Notes: generated from the sequence alone by a model not told the origin. Positions 1-9,505 are shown, counted from the first letter of the stretch. The stretch is 64,000 nucleotides of DNA from Reichenbachiella ulvae (GCF_025833875.1 NZ_JAOYOD010000001.1:558001-622000); one strand, 5' to 3'. Numbers and translations: made by a program.

Positions 1-3000
1 ACCTCAACTGTCAGTGAAAACCTGATTCTTGGAGCCTTGATCGTCATCTTTGTTTTGGTGTTCTTGTTGGGTAATTGGCGTGGAGGTTTGATTGTCGCCA
101 CTACGATTCCTCTTTCACTGCTGTTTGCATTTATCATGATGCATGCCTTTGATGTCTGGGCCAACCTGATGAGCCTGGGAGCGATAGACTTTGGAATCAT
201 TGTGGATGGCGCAGTGATCATTGTGGAAGGAACCGTTTTCTTTCTAAGCGAAAAGGTGCTGAAAAAACAAAAGATCACGGGCGAATTGAGAGCTAAGATG
301 GCTTATGAATCTTCTTCGAAAATGATGAATGCGGCTTTCTTTGGTCAATTGATTATTCTGATTGTTTTTATCCCTCTTCTGGCCTTAGAAGGAGTCGAAG
401 GCAAAATGTTTAAGCCGATGGCGTTGACATTTATGTTTGCGATGATAGGAGTGATGATTTTGTGCCTGACTTATGTGCCGATGATGTCTGCCTGGTTTCT
501 GAGAGTGGGAGATGCTAAAAAAACCTCGTGGGGAGATCGACTGGTTGGTCGTTTGGAGTCGGTTTATGATTATTTGCTTCAAAAAGCATTGGGATTGACT
601 GGATGGATTTTAGGTGGAGCGTTACTGTTATTTGCTTTGGCCATTTTCACATTTACCCGAATGGGAGGGGAGTTTATTCCTAAATTGGACGAAGGAGACA
701 TTGCCTTTCATATCATACTAAGGCCAGGTAGTTCTCTGACTGAAGGAAAGAAAATTTCCACAGAAGTAGAGAAAAAGCTGTTGAGTAAATTTCCTGAGAT
801 AGACCATGTCATCTCCAGATATGGAGTAGCGGATGTGCCGACTGATCCCATGCCCATGGATGTTGCGGATTGCTTTGTGATTTTGAAACCTACCGATACC
901 TGGACATCCGCAGAGACAAAAGCCGAGCTGATCGAATTGATCAAAGCTGAAGTAGATCAGATGGTAGGAATCAATTACGAATTTACTCAGCCCATAGAGA
1001 TGCGTTTCAATGAGTTGATTACCGGAGTGAGAGAAGATGTGGCTATCAAGCTCTTTGGAGAGGATTTAGAAATACTGGCAGTAAAAGTGGAAGAAATTGG
1101 GAAGCTGGTGTCGGGCATTGAGGGAGTGGCAGACCTAAAGGTGGAAGCCACCAGTGGCTTGCCTCAGATGACAGTGAAATACGATCGTCGCAAACTGGCT
1201 CAGTATGGGCTTCATATTGATGAGTTGAATGTATTGATCGAATCGGCTTTTGCTGGAGGAAAGGCGGGTGTGATTTTCGAAGGAGAAAAGCGCTTCGATC
1301 TGGTTGTTCGATTAGACCGGCAACATCGTCAAAGCATAGATGACCTTAGAAAAATCTACGTGCCTATGCCGAACGGGGCTCAGGTACCGCTGAAGGAGGT
1401 AGCCAGTATCAGTTATCAATCTGGGCCGATGCAGATCGGTCGTGACAATACTCAACGCAGAACCTATGTGGGTATCAATGTTAGAGGTAGAGATGTGAAA
1501 TCTGTGGTGGAGGACATCAAGGAGCGCCTGGAGGCCGATTTTGAACTGCCTCCAGGGTACTATATCCGCTATGGTGGCGCTTTCGAAAATCTAGAGCGAG
1601 CGAGCAAGAGACTAGAAATCGTTGTGCCAATAGCTCTGGGACTCATCTTTGTGATCATCTTTTTTGCCTTAAAGTCCCTGTCTCAGACCTTTATGATTTT
1701 TATGGCTATTCCATTAGCAGCGGTAGGCGGAGTATTTACTCTTTGGCTCAGAGATATGCCATTTAGTATTTCCGCAGGTGTTGGTTTCATTGTACTATTT
1801 GGGGTAGCGGTGCTCAATGGTCTAGTGCTGATCAATGGCTGGAATGAATTGAAAGAAGAGGGGCTTGAGAATCTCAATGAGCGAATCCGATTAGGAGCAA
1901 AAAGAAGAATTCGACCCATCCTGCTCACTGCATTGACAGATGTGTTGGGATTTCTACCGATGGCGATATCGTCCTCTGCTGGGGCGGAAGTTCAGCGTCC
2001 ACTTGCTACTGTAGTGATCGGTGGTATGATCACTGCTACGCTATTGACACTTTTTGTATTGCCTTTACTGTACAGGTGGTCCGAAACGACAAAATTTCAA
2101 TTTTCTATTCCGAAAAAGGCGATGGCAGTTCTGGCCATTCTGATTGTTTCTGTGTCTGGACTAAAAGCCCAGGAGCTACCCATCACTCTTGAAGATGCAT
2201 TGGATAGGGCCAATAGAGAATATCCAAAGATCAAGGCGGCACAACTGGAGATCAAAAAGCAAGAAGCCGGTAAGAAGAGTGCCTGGCAGTTGGGAAATAC
2301 CAATATTTTCACAGCTGGAGAGGAAATCAATGATGGTCAGGGTGTTTATACCACGATTGGCATTCAACAGCAGAATATTGATGTTTTTGGTGTGGCTTCT
2401 AAAATGAAACTCCAGAAGGAGCGAGTGGCATTGGCAGGTGCTGCATTGGATTTGTCACGATTGGAGTTGGCGTATCAGCTGAAATCGAGTTATGGTAAGT
2501 TGTTTGCCGCACAAAAGCAGATGCAATTGTACGAGACGATTGATTCGGCTTTTCAGGAATTCGAAAGAGCTGCCAAACTAAGGTACGAGACGGAAGAAAC
2601 ATCTTATTTAGCCTATTTGGCAGCAGTCAATCAATCGAAGAAGATTCGCATCGAGAAGGAACAAAAGGCATATGACTATCAGATGGCCTTGCAGCAATTC
2701 AATCAATGGATGGTTAGTGATACGCTTTTTTTAGTATCTCCATTGGTTCCTGAGGAATGGGATCAACCGATCGAGTCTAGTTTGGATTCGCTTGCGGCGC
2801 ATCCGGTATTGCAGCTTCGCGATCAGCAGAGTGCCTTGGCTGCTCAACAATGGAATACCGCCAAAGCTGGATTTTTACCCAAACTGAATTTGCAATATGG
2901 CTTTCAGGAGATTGAAGGTCAGGGAGGGTTTTATCAATATCAAGCGGGTGTTTCTATTCCCTTATTCTTTATGAATCAACAGGGGAAGGTTCAGTCCGCT

Positions 3001-3309
3001 CAGCTCAATTATCATCAATCTCAAGAGAATATAAGTCAAGCACGTCTGGAGATGAAATCGGCTTATTTGACTGCCTTGTCTTCCTATCAAAAATGGAAAT
3101 CGTCGTGGCAATATTATGAAACCGAGGCTTTGCACTTGGCTGGGGAACAACGTGCCGCAGCATTGAAGGCCTATCAGATGGGCACGATCGATTATGTAAC
3201 CTTTTTGCAAAACACGAAGGATGCCATGCAAATCGAAATCAATGCCTGGGATGCTTTTGAGCAATATCTCAACAGCCGTTTCAAACTGGAATATTTTATC
3301 AATCAATAG
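1..3309 (+). CDS. czcA: CzcA/CusA-type heavy-metal RND efflux pump fused to a TolC/CzcC-like domain (5' end outside window)
   Basis: The reading frame is open from base 1, so the N-terminal part lies outside the window. The visible start matches the RND segment before TM4, and the proton-relay helix reads GAIDFGIIVDGAVIIVE, with the two Asp and one Glu typical of heavy-metal (HME) RND pumps. The pump part ends near base 2100. The same frame then continues through a hydrophobic stretch beginning at an internal ATG (2122) and ending Leu-Lys-Ala-Gln (to 2172), followed by about 375 residues of TolC/outer-membrane-efflux fold (ELPITLEDALDRANREYPKI). The inner-membrane pump and the outer-membrane channel are therefore one polypeptide, and the internal hydrophobic stretch looks like the old signal peptide of a separate czcC. 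Such fusions are known in Bacteroidota. It probably exports divalent or copper-type cations; the exact metal cannot be read. The adaptor gene follows after 15 bases. Confidence 0.93.
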   Translation, partial: TSTVSENLILGALIVIFVLVFLLGNWRGGLIVATTIPLSLLFAFIMMHAFDVWANLMSLGAIDFGIIVDGAVIIVEGTVFFLSEKVLKKQKITGELRAKMAYESSSKMMNAAFFGQLIILIVFIPLLALEGVEGKMFKPMALTFMFAMIGVMILCLTYVPMMSAWFLRVGDAKKTSWGDRLVGRLESVYDYLLQKALGLTGWILGGALLLFALAIFTFTRMGGEFIPKLDEGDIAFHIILRPGSSLTEGKKISTEVEKKLLSKFPEIDHVISRYGVADVPTDPMPMDVADCFVILKPTDTWTSAETKAELIELIKAEVDQMVGINYEFTQPIEMRFNELITGVREDVAIKLFGEDLEILAVKVEEIGKLVSGIEGVADLKVEATSGLPQMTVKYDRRKLAQYGLHIDELNVLIESAFAGGKAGVIFEGEKRFDLVVRLDRQHRQSIDDLRKIYVPMPNGAQVPLKEVASISYQSGPMQIGRDNTQRRTYVGINVRGRDVKSVVEDIKERLEADFELPPGYYIRYGGAFENLERASKRLEIVVPIALGLIFVIIFFALKSLSQTFMIFMAIPLAAVGGVFTLWLRDMPFSISAGVGFIVLFGVAVLNGLVLINGWNELKEEGLENLNERIRLGAKRRIRPILLTALTDVLGFLPMAISSSAGAEVQRPLATVVIGGMITATLLTLFVLPLLYRWSETTKFQFSIPKKAMAVLAILIVSVSGLKAQELPITLEDALDRANREYPKIKAAQLEIKKQEAGKKSAWQLGNTNIFTAGEEINDGQGVYTTIGIQQQNIDVFGVASKMKLQKERVALAGAALDLSRLELAYQLKSSYGKLFAAQKQMQLYETIDSAFQEFERAAKLRYETEETSYLAYLAAVNQSKKIRIEKEQKAYDYQMALQQFNQWMVSDTLFLVSPLVPEEWDQPIESSLDSLAAHPVLQLRDQQSALAAQQWNTAKAGFLPKLNLQYGFQEIEGQGGFYQYQAGVSIPLFFMNQQGKVQSAQLNYHQSQENISQARLEMKSAYLTALSSYQKWKSSWQYYETEALHLAGEQRAAALKAYQMGTIDYVTFLQNTKDAMQIEINAWDAFEQYLNSRFKLEYFINQ

Positions 3310-3324
3310 TCTCAGAATATCATC

Positions 3325-4509
3325 ATGAAAATTTATAGATACTTACTCATTGTTTTAATTTCATCGGCTGGGGTGCTGCCTTCCTGTCAACCTCAATCGC
3401 ACGATCATGGACACTCGGGTCACGAAGGAGCTCATCATGAAGAATCGGAGGAAGGTAAAGTACACTTCAGTATGCAGCAATTTGCCGCGCTTGGCATGAG
3501 AGTAGATACAGTGACTCAACGAAATATGGCCAGTTATGTAGAGGCCAATGGGCAGTTGGAAGTGCCCCCACAAAACGAAGCGGCAGTTACCGCAATAATA
3601 GGGGCCAATGTGGCCTCCATCAAAGTGATCGAAGGAGATGAAGTAAAGAAGGGGCAGGTGCTGGCCTATCTAAGTCACCCTAATCTGATTCAACTCCAGA
3701 CAGATTACATCCAATCCTGGAACCAATTGCAGTATCTGGAGCAAGATTACAAAAGACAGGAAAAGCTGTATGAAGAAAAAGTGGGTGCAGGGAAAGAGTT
3801 TCAGAAAACGAAAGCGGATTTTCTATCTACCAAAGCAGCTACACAAGGGTTGGAGTCACAATTGAAGCTGCTAGGGCTAAACATACATACTGTGCAGTCT
3901 GGGAAGATCTATTCTAAGGTTCCAGTTTATAGTCCGATCTCTGGCTATGTTCGATTGGTAGAGGTGAAGACGGGACAGTACGTCCAGCCTCAAACTGAGA
4001 TGTTTGAGCTAGTGAATGTAGAGCATATCCATGCTGATCTAATGGTTTTCGAAAGAGATGTGCATAAAGTGAGCAAAGGGCAGAAGGTGCACTTTAGTAC
4101 TGAGTCTCTTCCTGATATAGAATTGGTGGCTAACATATATGCAGTAGGCAAGGCCTTCGAGCAAAACCCAAAAGCCATTCATATTCATGCCGAGATTGAG
4201 AATAAGGTAGGGCAGTTGATCCCTGGTATGTACGTGAATGGACGAATTATTACAGGCGAGAAGATGAGAATGTCTTTGCCTAATGAGGCAGTAGTAAGAG
4301 ATGGGGATCGGTATTACGTTTTTGCGGCAGAAGAAATGCAGGAGGAATGGGAGTTTGTCCCTAAAGAGGTTGTACGCAAGGAACAGGATGGAATGTGGAC
4401 GGCAGTCGAATTTGTGCAGCAGATCGAGTCCAATCAAAAAGTAGCATGGAACAACGCTTATTATTTATTGGCAGAACTGAAAAAATCTGAGGCGGGGCAT
4501 GATCACTAA
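3325..4509 (+). CDS. czcB: CzcB/CusB-type periplasmic adaptor lipoprotein of the metal efflux system
   Basis: The 394-residue protein starts with a lipoprotein signal (hydrophobic residues 6-18, then LPSC with Cys21). It continues with a His-rich metal-binding tract at about residues 25-37 (HDHGHSGHEGAHH) and ends in GHDH. The body has the membrane-fusion layout: a barrel-sandwich half (AAVTAIIGANVASIKVIEGD), a helical hairpin at about 120-190, the second half (VPVYSPISGYVRLVEVKTGQ), then beta-barrel and membrane-proximal domains. It would link the RND pump to the outer-membrane channel. It lies 15 bases after the pump gene, so the two are probably cotranscribed. The His-rich ends suggest Zn, Co, Cd or Cu ions, but the substrate is inferred. 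Its stop codon lies inside a hairpin that probably ends transcription. Confidence 0.92.
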   Translation: MKIYRYLLIVLISSAGVLPSCQPQSHDHGHSGHEGAHHEESEEGKVHFSMQQFAALGMRVDTVTQRNMASYVEANGQLEVPPQNEAAVTAIIGANVASIKVIEGDEVKKGQVLAYLSHPNLIQLQTDYIQSWNQLQYLEQDYKRQEKLYEEKVGAGKEFQKTKADFLSTKAATQGLESQLKLLGLNIHTVQSGKIYSKVPVYSPISGYVRLVEVKTGQYVQPQTEMFELVNVEHIHADLMVFERDVHKVSKGQKVHFSTESLPDIELVANIYAVGKAFEQNPKAIHIHAEIENKVGQLIPGMYVNGRIITGEKMRMSLPNEAVVRDGDRYYVFAAEEMQEEWEFVPKEVVRKEQDGMWTAVEFVQQIESNQKVAWNNAYYLLAELKKSEAGHDH

Positions 4510-4520
4510 TGTGGTCATGC
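4497..4520. terminator. Hairpin between convergent efflux and carotenoid operons
   Basis: GCATGATCAC (4497-4506) pairs with GTGGTCATGC (4511-4520) around a TAAT loop, with one imperfect pair. It overlaps the czcB stop and directly abuts the crtY stop. The T-run on the plus side is short (TTTT at about 4525), so it is a moderate terminator candidate for both converging units. Confidence 0.5.
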
Positions 4521-5225
4521 TCAGTTTTCCTTCACAGGACTAAATTTGGCTTTGAATCCTTCAAAAAAGGCGATATTCCATAAGATGAGTAACATACCAT
4601 AGAAGGTGTCTTCAAAAGGTATGGTGGCAATACGAAAACCCATATTTTGTGAATCATCGTACCAAACGATAGGCTGATCTATCCATGAGCCTGTGAGTAG
4701 ACCGTTGGTGATGAAAAAAGGAACCTGAAGGAAAAAGTAGGCGAAATAAAGGTTTTTTAGATAAGGAGCTTTTTTGATGAATTGCAGATATAGGATACTT
4801 AGAGGTAGCAATATAAAGGTGCTAGTAGTATAAAATCTGCCGAAGTAAAAGCTAAGTATGGCTATCAGTGCCAGAGAAAGAACCAGACTGATCCAAAGAC
4901 TTATTCTATCATTCAGGAAATTGAATCCTCCAATTTTGAAGCAGTGATAAGTAAATACGCAGGCGTAGGGGATACAAATAAAGAACATAACTTCCTCCAA
5001 AGGCAAATGCCCCAGGTAGATACCACTGAGGTAATCTGGATTGAATCCCCAGATACCAATTTGAGTGAAGTATTCGTCCCAAATCAAAAATGGAATAGCT
5101 ACTAGAACCATTGCAGGTAGGTAGTATTTCCACTCTTTGTCAAACCGGAGTTTGTGATGAAAGCTGAATAAAAAGGGTATGAGCAAAGCGCCCAGGTCTA
5201 TGGCCAAATAGGTGTAGGCTTTCAT
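4521..5225 (-). CDS. crtY: Lycopene beta-cyclase, CrtYcd membrane type
   Basis: The 234-residue multi-helix membrane protein matches the fused CrtYc-CrtYd lycopene cyclases of Bacteroidota: two related halves of about 100 residues, a PLEE motif (Glu77-Glu78) in the first and FEDTFYGM in the second. It would cyclise lycopene to beta-carotene in the membrane. It is unrelated in fold to the FAD-dependent CrtY of proteobacteria. It is the last gene of the minus-strand operon; its ATG overlaps the crtZ stop by 4 bases (ATGA), which suggests translational coupling. Confidence 0.9.
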   Translation of the reverse strand: MKAYTYLAIDLGALLIPFLFSFHHKLRFDKEWKYYLPAMVLVAIPFLIWDEYFTQIGIWGFNPDYLSGIYLGHLPLEEVMFFICIPYACVFTYHCFKIGGFNFLNDRISLWISLVLSLALIAILSFYFGRFYTTSTFILLPLSILYLQFIKKAPYLKNLYFAYFFLQVPFFITNGLLTGSWIDQPIVWYDDSQNMGFRIATIPFEDTFYGMLLILWNIAFFEGFKAKFSPVKEN

Positions 5226-5695
5226 TTTTCAGCTGCCCTTTTCTTGAATTGGTCGAAGTATTTTTTGGGTACATAGAGCATTCCAAAGCATTCCCCATCC
5301 TCTTTGCCTATGTGTTTATGATGTACTTTGTGGGCTCTTCTGATAGCCTTGAAATATCGGTTGTCTGATTTAGATAGCCATTTGAATCTCTGATGGATGA
5401 AAATGTCATGTATGAAGAAGTACATGAATCCATAAAGGGTGATTCCTGCACCAATCCAAAAAGTCACACTTTCCGCTTTGGTATACCAGCCCAGGTAGGT
5501 CAGAACAATACCTGGAATGGCAAAAATGAGGAAGAAGAGATCATTGTCTTCAAACCATCCTTTGCTATGCTTGTCATGGTGATCCTTGTGGAGAATCCAA
5601 AGAAAGCCGTGCATGACATATTTGTGTGTAAACCAGGCTACTCCTTCCATGAAAGCAGCTGTAAGAAACATTACGGTGATATTGATCCACATCAT
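5222..5695 (-). CDS. crtZ: Beta-carotene 3-hydroxylase (CrtZ family)
   Basis: The 157-residue membrane protein is of normal CrtZ length and has the diiron His-cluster pattern of the fatty-acid-hydroxylase-like family: HKYVMHG, HKDHHDKH, HDIFIHQR and HKVHHK, between about four hydrophobic segments. The expected reaction is hydroxylation of both beta-ionone rings of beta-carotene to give zeaxanthin. It overlaps the idi stop by 4 bases upstream and the crtY start by 4 bases downstream, within the carotenoid operon. Confidence 0.92.
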   Translation of the reverse strand: MMWINITVMFLTAAFMEGVAWFTHKYVMHGFLWILHKDHHDKHSKGWFEDNDLFFLIFAIPGIVLTYLGWYTKAESVTFWIGAGITLYGFMYFFIHDIFIHQRFKWLSKSDNRYFKAIRRAHKVHHKHIGKEDGECFGMLYVPKKYFDQFKKRAAEK

Positions 5696-6213
5696 ACAGT
5701 TCTGTCTTTTGATTTATCTAATACATCTTTGATCAATTCTTTGAACCAGAAGGTGTAGTTCTGGGGGCTCTCTTCCAAATCCTTCAATAAAGATTCAGTT
5801 GAAATATACTTAATTGCCGAGACCTCATCAGGGTTAATGATGGCTTTGTCATCGCTGATCCCGACAAAAACATGATCTAGTTCGTGTTCGATCAGTCCGT
5901 TCTCAAAATCAATCTTGTACTGAAAACTCATCAACCAATTCAGTTCAGCCTCCATGCCCAGTTCTTCTTTGAGTCTTCGGTGAGCTGCATCGTTGATGTT
6001 TTCATTAGGTCTGGGATGACTACAACATGCATTGGACCATAGATTGGCCGAGTGGTATTTGCCTGCTGCTCGCTGTTGAATCAGCATATCTCCCTGGCTA
6101 TTGAATATGAAAACAGAAAAGGCACGATGCAAGCTACCATTTTCATGGGCGCGAAGTTTTTCTTCCACTCCAATTTCATTGTCCAAATGATCTACCAGTA
6201 CTACCTCTTCCAT
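5692..6213 (-). CDS. idi: Isopentenyl-diphosphate delta-isomerase, type I (Nudix)
   Basis: The 173-residue protein has the type I IDI layout: a Nudix fold with a NACCSHPRP active-site Cys segment (Cys63/Cys64), RRLKEELG of the Nudix box at about 88-95, and EHELDHVF carrying the second catalytic Glu. It interconverts IPP and DMAPP, feeding prenyl precursor to the carotenoid genes. It sits 8 bases after crtB and overlaps crtZ by 4 bases. Confidence 0.95.
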   Translation of the reverse strand: MEEVVLVDHLDNEIGVEEKLRAHENGSLHRAFSVFIFNSQGDMLIQQRAAGKYHSANLWSNACCSHPRPNENINDAAHRRLKEELGMEAELNWLMSFQYKIDFENGLIEHELDHVFVGISDDKAIINPDEVSAIKYISTESLLKDLEESPQNYTFWFKELIKDVLDKSKDRTV

Positions 6214-6221
6214 GAATAAAA

Positions 6222-7058
6222 CTAAATAATATTGAATTGATATTTAAAGAAAGAATTGATCATTAGGCCCAATTTGTAACCATTTGATATTCTGATTCTT
6301 TCTGTCATGATTCTGTTAGCAGGTAGTTTGGTGATTTTAACAAAAAGTCTTTTGTAATAAATATAGGCCAGGTAAACGCCCAGTTTTGAGTTAGAAGGCA
6401 ATTGCTTGATACCTACTAGAGCATCGTCGAAATCCTGTAGAATGCTTTCTTGAATTTGCTGTTTTTCCTCTTCTCTAAAATTGCTCAGGTCAACATCTGG
6501 AAAGTAACTACGACCTAGGTCCTGATAGTCAGCTTTTAGATCTCTTAAAAAGTTAACTTTCTGAAATGCAGAACCTAATTTCATAGCAGAGGGCTTCAGG
6601 TGGTCATACATGTCTCGATCATTGTTAGTAAATACCCTGAGACACATCAGCCCGACTACTTCTGCTGAGCCTAAGATATATTCTTCGAAAGATGCCATGT
6701 CATGTTTTTCCTTTCTCAGGTCAGCTTCCATGCTTTTGAGGAAAAGATCGATCAGTTCCCATTCGATGTTGTACTGATTCACTGTAGCCTGAAAACTATT
6801 CAGAATGGGATTAATGCTGATTTTGTTTTCTATTGCCTCTACTGTTTCTTTCCGGATTTGGCTCATCATCTGGTTTTTGTCAAAGCCATGAAAAGAATCT
6901 ACAATCTCATCCGCCAGTCTCACAAAACCATAGATAGAATAGATCGCATCATGAATGCTGCTGTGAAGGAAGTAAATGCCTAGTGAAAAACTAGTGCTGT
7001 ATCGTCTGGTGACTAGTTTGCTAGACTTGAATGAAACCTCATCGTAAATACTTTTCAT
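6222..7058 (-). CDS. crtB: Phytoene synthase
   Basis: The 278-residue protein is a squalene/phytoene synthase. The first Asp-rich site is DEIVD (residues 50-54, after SIYGFVRLA), and the second region follows the NFLRDLKADYQDLGRSYFP pattern, with conserved Asp residues for Mg-diphosphate binding. It condenses two GGPP to phytoene. The start overlaps the end of crtI by 20 bases. No GGPP synthase gene lies in the window, so that step must be encoded elsewhere. Confidence 0.95.
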   Translation of the reverse strand: MKSIYDEVSFKSSKLVTRRYSTSFSLGIYFLHSSIHDAIYSIYGFVRLADEIVDSFHGFDKNQMMSQIRKETVEAIENKISINPILNSFQATVNQYNIEWELIDLFLKSMEADLRKEKHDMASFEEYILGSAEVVGLMCLRVFTNNDRDMYDHLKPSAMKLGSAFQKVNFLRDLKADYQDLGRSYFPDVDLSNFREEEKQQIQESILQDFDDALVGIKQLPSNSKLGVYLAYIYYKRLFVKITKLPANRIMTERIRISNGYKLGLMINSFFKYQFNII

Positions 7059-8544
7059 AGGGTTCGTGAGTTAAGTAAGACAATAATTGAGAGGCAGCCA
7101 ACTGTCCTGAAATAATGGCTGGAGGAACTCCAGGTCCAGGTACAGTCAATTGGCCGGCGTGAAAAAGGTTTTTCACATGTTTACTTTTCATGCTTGGCTT
7201 AAACATCGCAGTTTGTCGCAAAGTGTTGGCCAGGCCATAAGCGTTTCCTTTGAAGGAATTATAATCCGATTCAAAGTCCTTGATACAATATGACTTTTTA
7301 ACGATCAATCGATCTGAAATCTTGTCATCAATAATTTTTTCCAGCCTAGTCATGATCTTATCAAAATAGGCTTCCCGTGTCGTTTCATTGTCTGTAATCC
7401 CAGGAGCCAAAGGCATCAAAATGAAAAGGTTCTCATCTTCAGCCGGTGCAACAGAGTCATCAGTTTTTGAAGGGCAACAGACGTAGAACAAGGGATTGTC
7501 AGGCCATTCTGGATTGTCATAGATCTGCTTGGCATGTTCATCAAAATCCTCGTCAAAGAACAGGTTGTGATGAATCAGGTTTTTGACTTTTCCTTTCACT
7601 CCCAAATAGAAGATCAGAGCAGAAGGGGACATCACTCGTTTGTTCCAGTAGTCTTCGCTATAATTGGCTTTATTGGCCAAAAGCTGCTTTTCCATGAAGT
7701 GATAGTCTACAGAAGATACGATTCCATCCGTATCATGAACTTTACCATTATGCACTTCAGTGATTTTCTTGTTAGCTATGTTGAGCTGCTCAATTGGTGC
7801 GTTAAAATGAAAGTTCACACCTTGTTCTTTGGCTAACTCATACATGGCCTCAGACAATTTGTAGAAGCCACCCATTGGATAGAAGGTGCCCTGACTGAGA
7901 CAGCTGTAATTCATCAGGCTGTACAGGGAAGGGGTGTTTTTTGCCGTCCCACCCAAAAACAATACAGGAAACTCCAATAGTGCGATGATATGGGGATGTT
8001 TAAATGAGGAGCGAATGTAGTCGTGGATGGACTGCAAAGCATTCATCTTTATCATCTTGTAGATGATATCAAATGAGAAAAATTCAAATAGAGAGTAGGA
8101 AGGCTTGTAGACGAGATCGTTGATGCCTACTTCATACTTCAACTTAGACTCATTCAGAAATTTCTCAAGTTTTGCTCCACTGCCTTCTTCGAGAGATTCG
8201 AATAATTCTTTCTGTTCATCGAGCGTATTGGGAATATCCATAAATTCATTTCTACCGAAATAAATTCTAAAACCAGGATCCAGTTTTTTTAATTCGAAAT
8301 AATCGCTTGTGGATTTATCAAAACGATTGAAGTATTTTTCGAAAACATCAGGCATCCAATACCAGCTTGGTCCCATGTCGAAGGTAAATCCATCTTCTTT
8401 GATGACGCGACATCTACCTCCTGGACCATCATTCTTCTCAAAAACATCGACTTCCATCCCATGTTTTGCCAGACTAGCCGATGCGGTTAGCCCCGCAAAA
8501 CCAGCACCTAAAACACTTGTTTTAAATTTTGAGATAGTTGACAT
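7039..8544 (-). CDS. crtI: Phytoene desaturase (CrtI family)
   Basis: The 501-residue FAD-dependent desaturase has the N-terminal dinucleotide-binding motif GAGFAGLTASASLAKHG followed by FEKNDGPGGRC, and the C-terminal CrtI signature with HAGQLTVPGPGVPPAIISG. It converts phytoene through stepwise desaturation to lycopene. It is the first enzyme gene behind the MerR regulator (39 bases between them). No convincing promoter was seen in that gap, so crtI is probably read through from the merR promoter. Confidence 0.95.
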   Translation of the reverse strand: MSTISKFKTSVLGAGFAGLTASASLAKHGMEVDVFEKNDGPGGRCRVIKEDGFTFDMGPSWYWMPDVFEKYFNRFDKSTSDYFELKKLDPGFRIYFGRNEFMDIPNTLDEQKELFESLEEGSGAKLEKFLNESKLKYEVGINDLVYKPSYSLFEFFSFDIIYKMIKMNALQSIHDYIRSSFKHPHIIALLEFPVLFLGGTAKNTPSLYSLMNYSCLSQGTFYPMGGFYKLSEAMYELAKEQGVNFHFNAPIEQLNIANKKITEVHNGKVHDTDGIVSSVDYHFMEKQLLANKANYSEDYWNKRVMSPSALIFYLGVKGKVKNLIHHNLFFDEDFDEHAKQIYDNPEWPDNPLFYVCCPSKTDDSVAPAEDENLFILMPLAPGITDNETTREAYFDKIMTRLEKIIDDKISDRLIVKKSYCIKDFESDYNSFKGNAYGLANTLRQTAMFKPSMKSKHVKNLFHAGQLTVPGPGVPPAIISGQLAASQLLSYLTHEPYEKYLR

Positions 8545-8583
8545 CTAGCGAAAATAAGACTGTTTAACAAATTACCGAATTTT

Positions 8584-9465
8584 TTAAACGGAAATTGCGT
8601 CAATAAGTTCATCTGAACTTTGAACCCAAGTCATTTTCGGGAAGTTTTCGAAATGGTGAACGTAACTTTTATCCCCGCCCATGATGAGTTTTGGCACATT
8701 CTTCAATTTAGACAACTCTTCGAAATATTTTTTAATATCTGTGTCAAAATTCGGACTGATGAGGATAGAAAGCAGTCCGATAGGCTGGGCCTGATTAATT
8801 GTTTCGATCAGATTTTTTACGGGCACCCTTTTGCCAATGTATATGGTAGAGAAACCGTGCTTTTTCAAGACATAGTTGCTGAATAGCAACAGCATTTCGT
8901 GTTCTTCCCATTCGGGTAAGAACAAAAGGTATTTGCCCGCTTCTCCATTGTTTGTTCTCATATTCATTGAAGAATAGAGCACTTGCATGAGTTTGTTCGA
9001 TAAAAAATGCTCGTGGGCTGGAGATACCCTATTGGTGGCCCAGAGAAATCCGATTCTATTGAGCAATGGAAAGAATACCTGACCAAAGGCCTCTATCAAA
9101 CTGGTCTTGTCAATGAGTTCGTTGATTCTTTCATCCAAGAGAGGTTCGTCAAAATTCATACATGGTTCAATCAATCGATGCAGTTCTATTTCAATCTGCT
9201 GATCCAGCTGAATACCATTTTGAGATTCTTCAAGCAAATGAGTCATTTCCTCAACGCCCATTTTACTCACTTTGGAGATTTTGTATCCTAAATTGACCAG
9301 GGAGGACACATTTAGGATTTTTTTGAGTTGATCATCATTGTAATACCTGATATTGGTATCCGTTCTAAAAGGACGTATTAAATCATACCGCTTCTCCCAA
9401 ATACGAATCGTATGAGCCTTAATTCCTGATAGCCTTTCTAGTTCCTTAATCGAATATTTTCCCAA
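8584..9465 (-). CDS. MerR-family regulator with CarH-like cobalamin-binding domain
   Basis: The 293-residue protein has an N-terminal MerR winged helix (YSIKELERLSGIKAHTIRIW, residues 4-23) followed by a helical and a Rossmann-like domain as in CarH/LitR. The B12 signature is present: Trp142, nine residues, then Glu152-His153, and an E-x-H motif with His189 at the spacing of the axial ligand of CarH. The residue after Trp142 is Ala, whereas I recall a second His ligand there in Thermus CarH. By analogy it represses the downstream carotenoid genes in the dark and is released by light acting on adenosylcobalamin; this role is inferred. The start is TTG, chosen because the MerR domain begins immediately; no in-frame ATG lies close upstream. 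Confidence 0.88.
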   Translation of the reverse strand: MGKYSIKELERLSGIKAHTIRIWEKRYDLIRPFRTDTNIRYYNDDQLKKILNVSSLVNLGYKISKVSKMGVEEMTHLLEESQNGIQLDQQIEIELHRLIEPCMNFDEPLLDERINELIDKTSLIEAFGQVFFPLLNRIGFLWATNRVSPAHEHFLSNKLMQVLYSSMNMRTNNGEAGKYLLFLPEWEEHEMLLLFSNYVLKKHGFSTIYIGKRVPVKNLIETINQAQPIGLLSILISPNFDTDIKKYFEELSKLKNVPKLIMGGDKSYVHHFENFPKMTWVQSSDELIDAISV

Positions 9466-9505
9466 ACTCAGTAAGAATAATGAGGGTTGTCAATAGTTTT
9501 AAGGC

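Noticed and set aside
8545..8583. Separate promoter for crtI
   Set aside because: A TTTG is present on the minus strand, but no -7 element at the right distance; read-through from merR is simpler.
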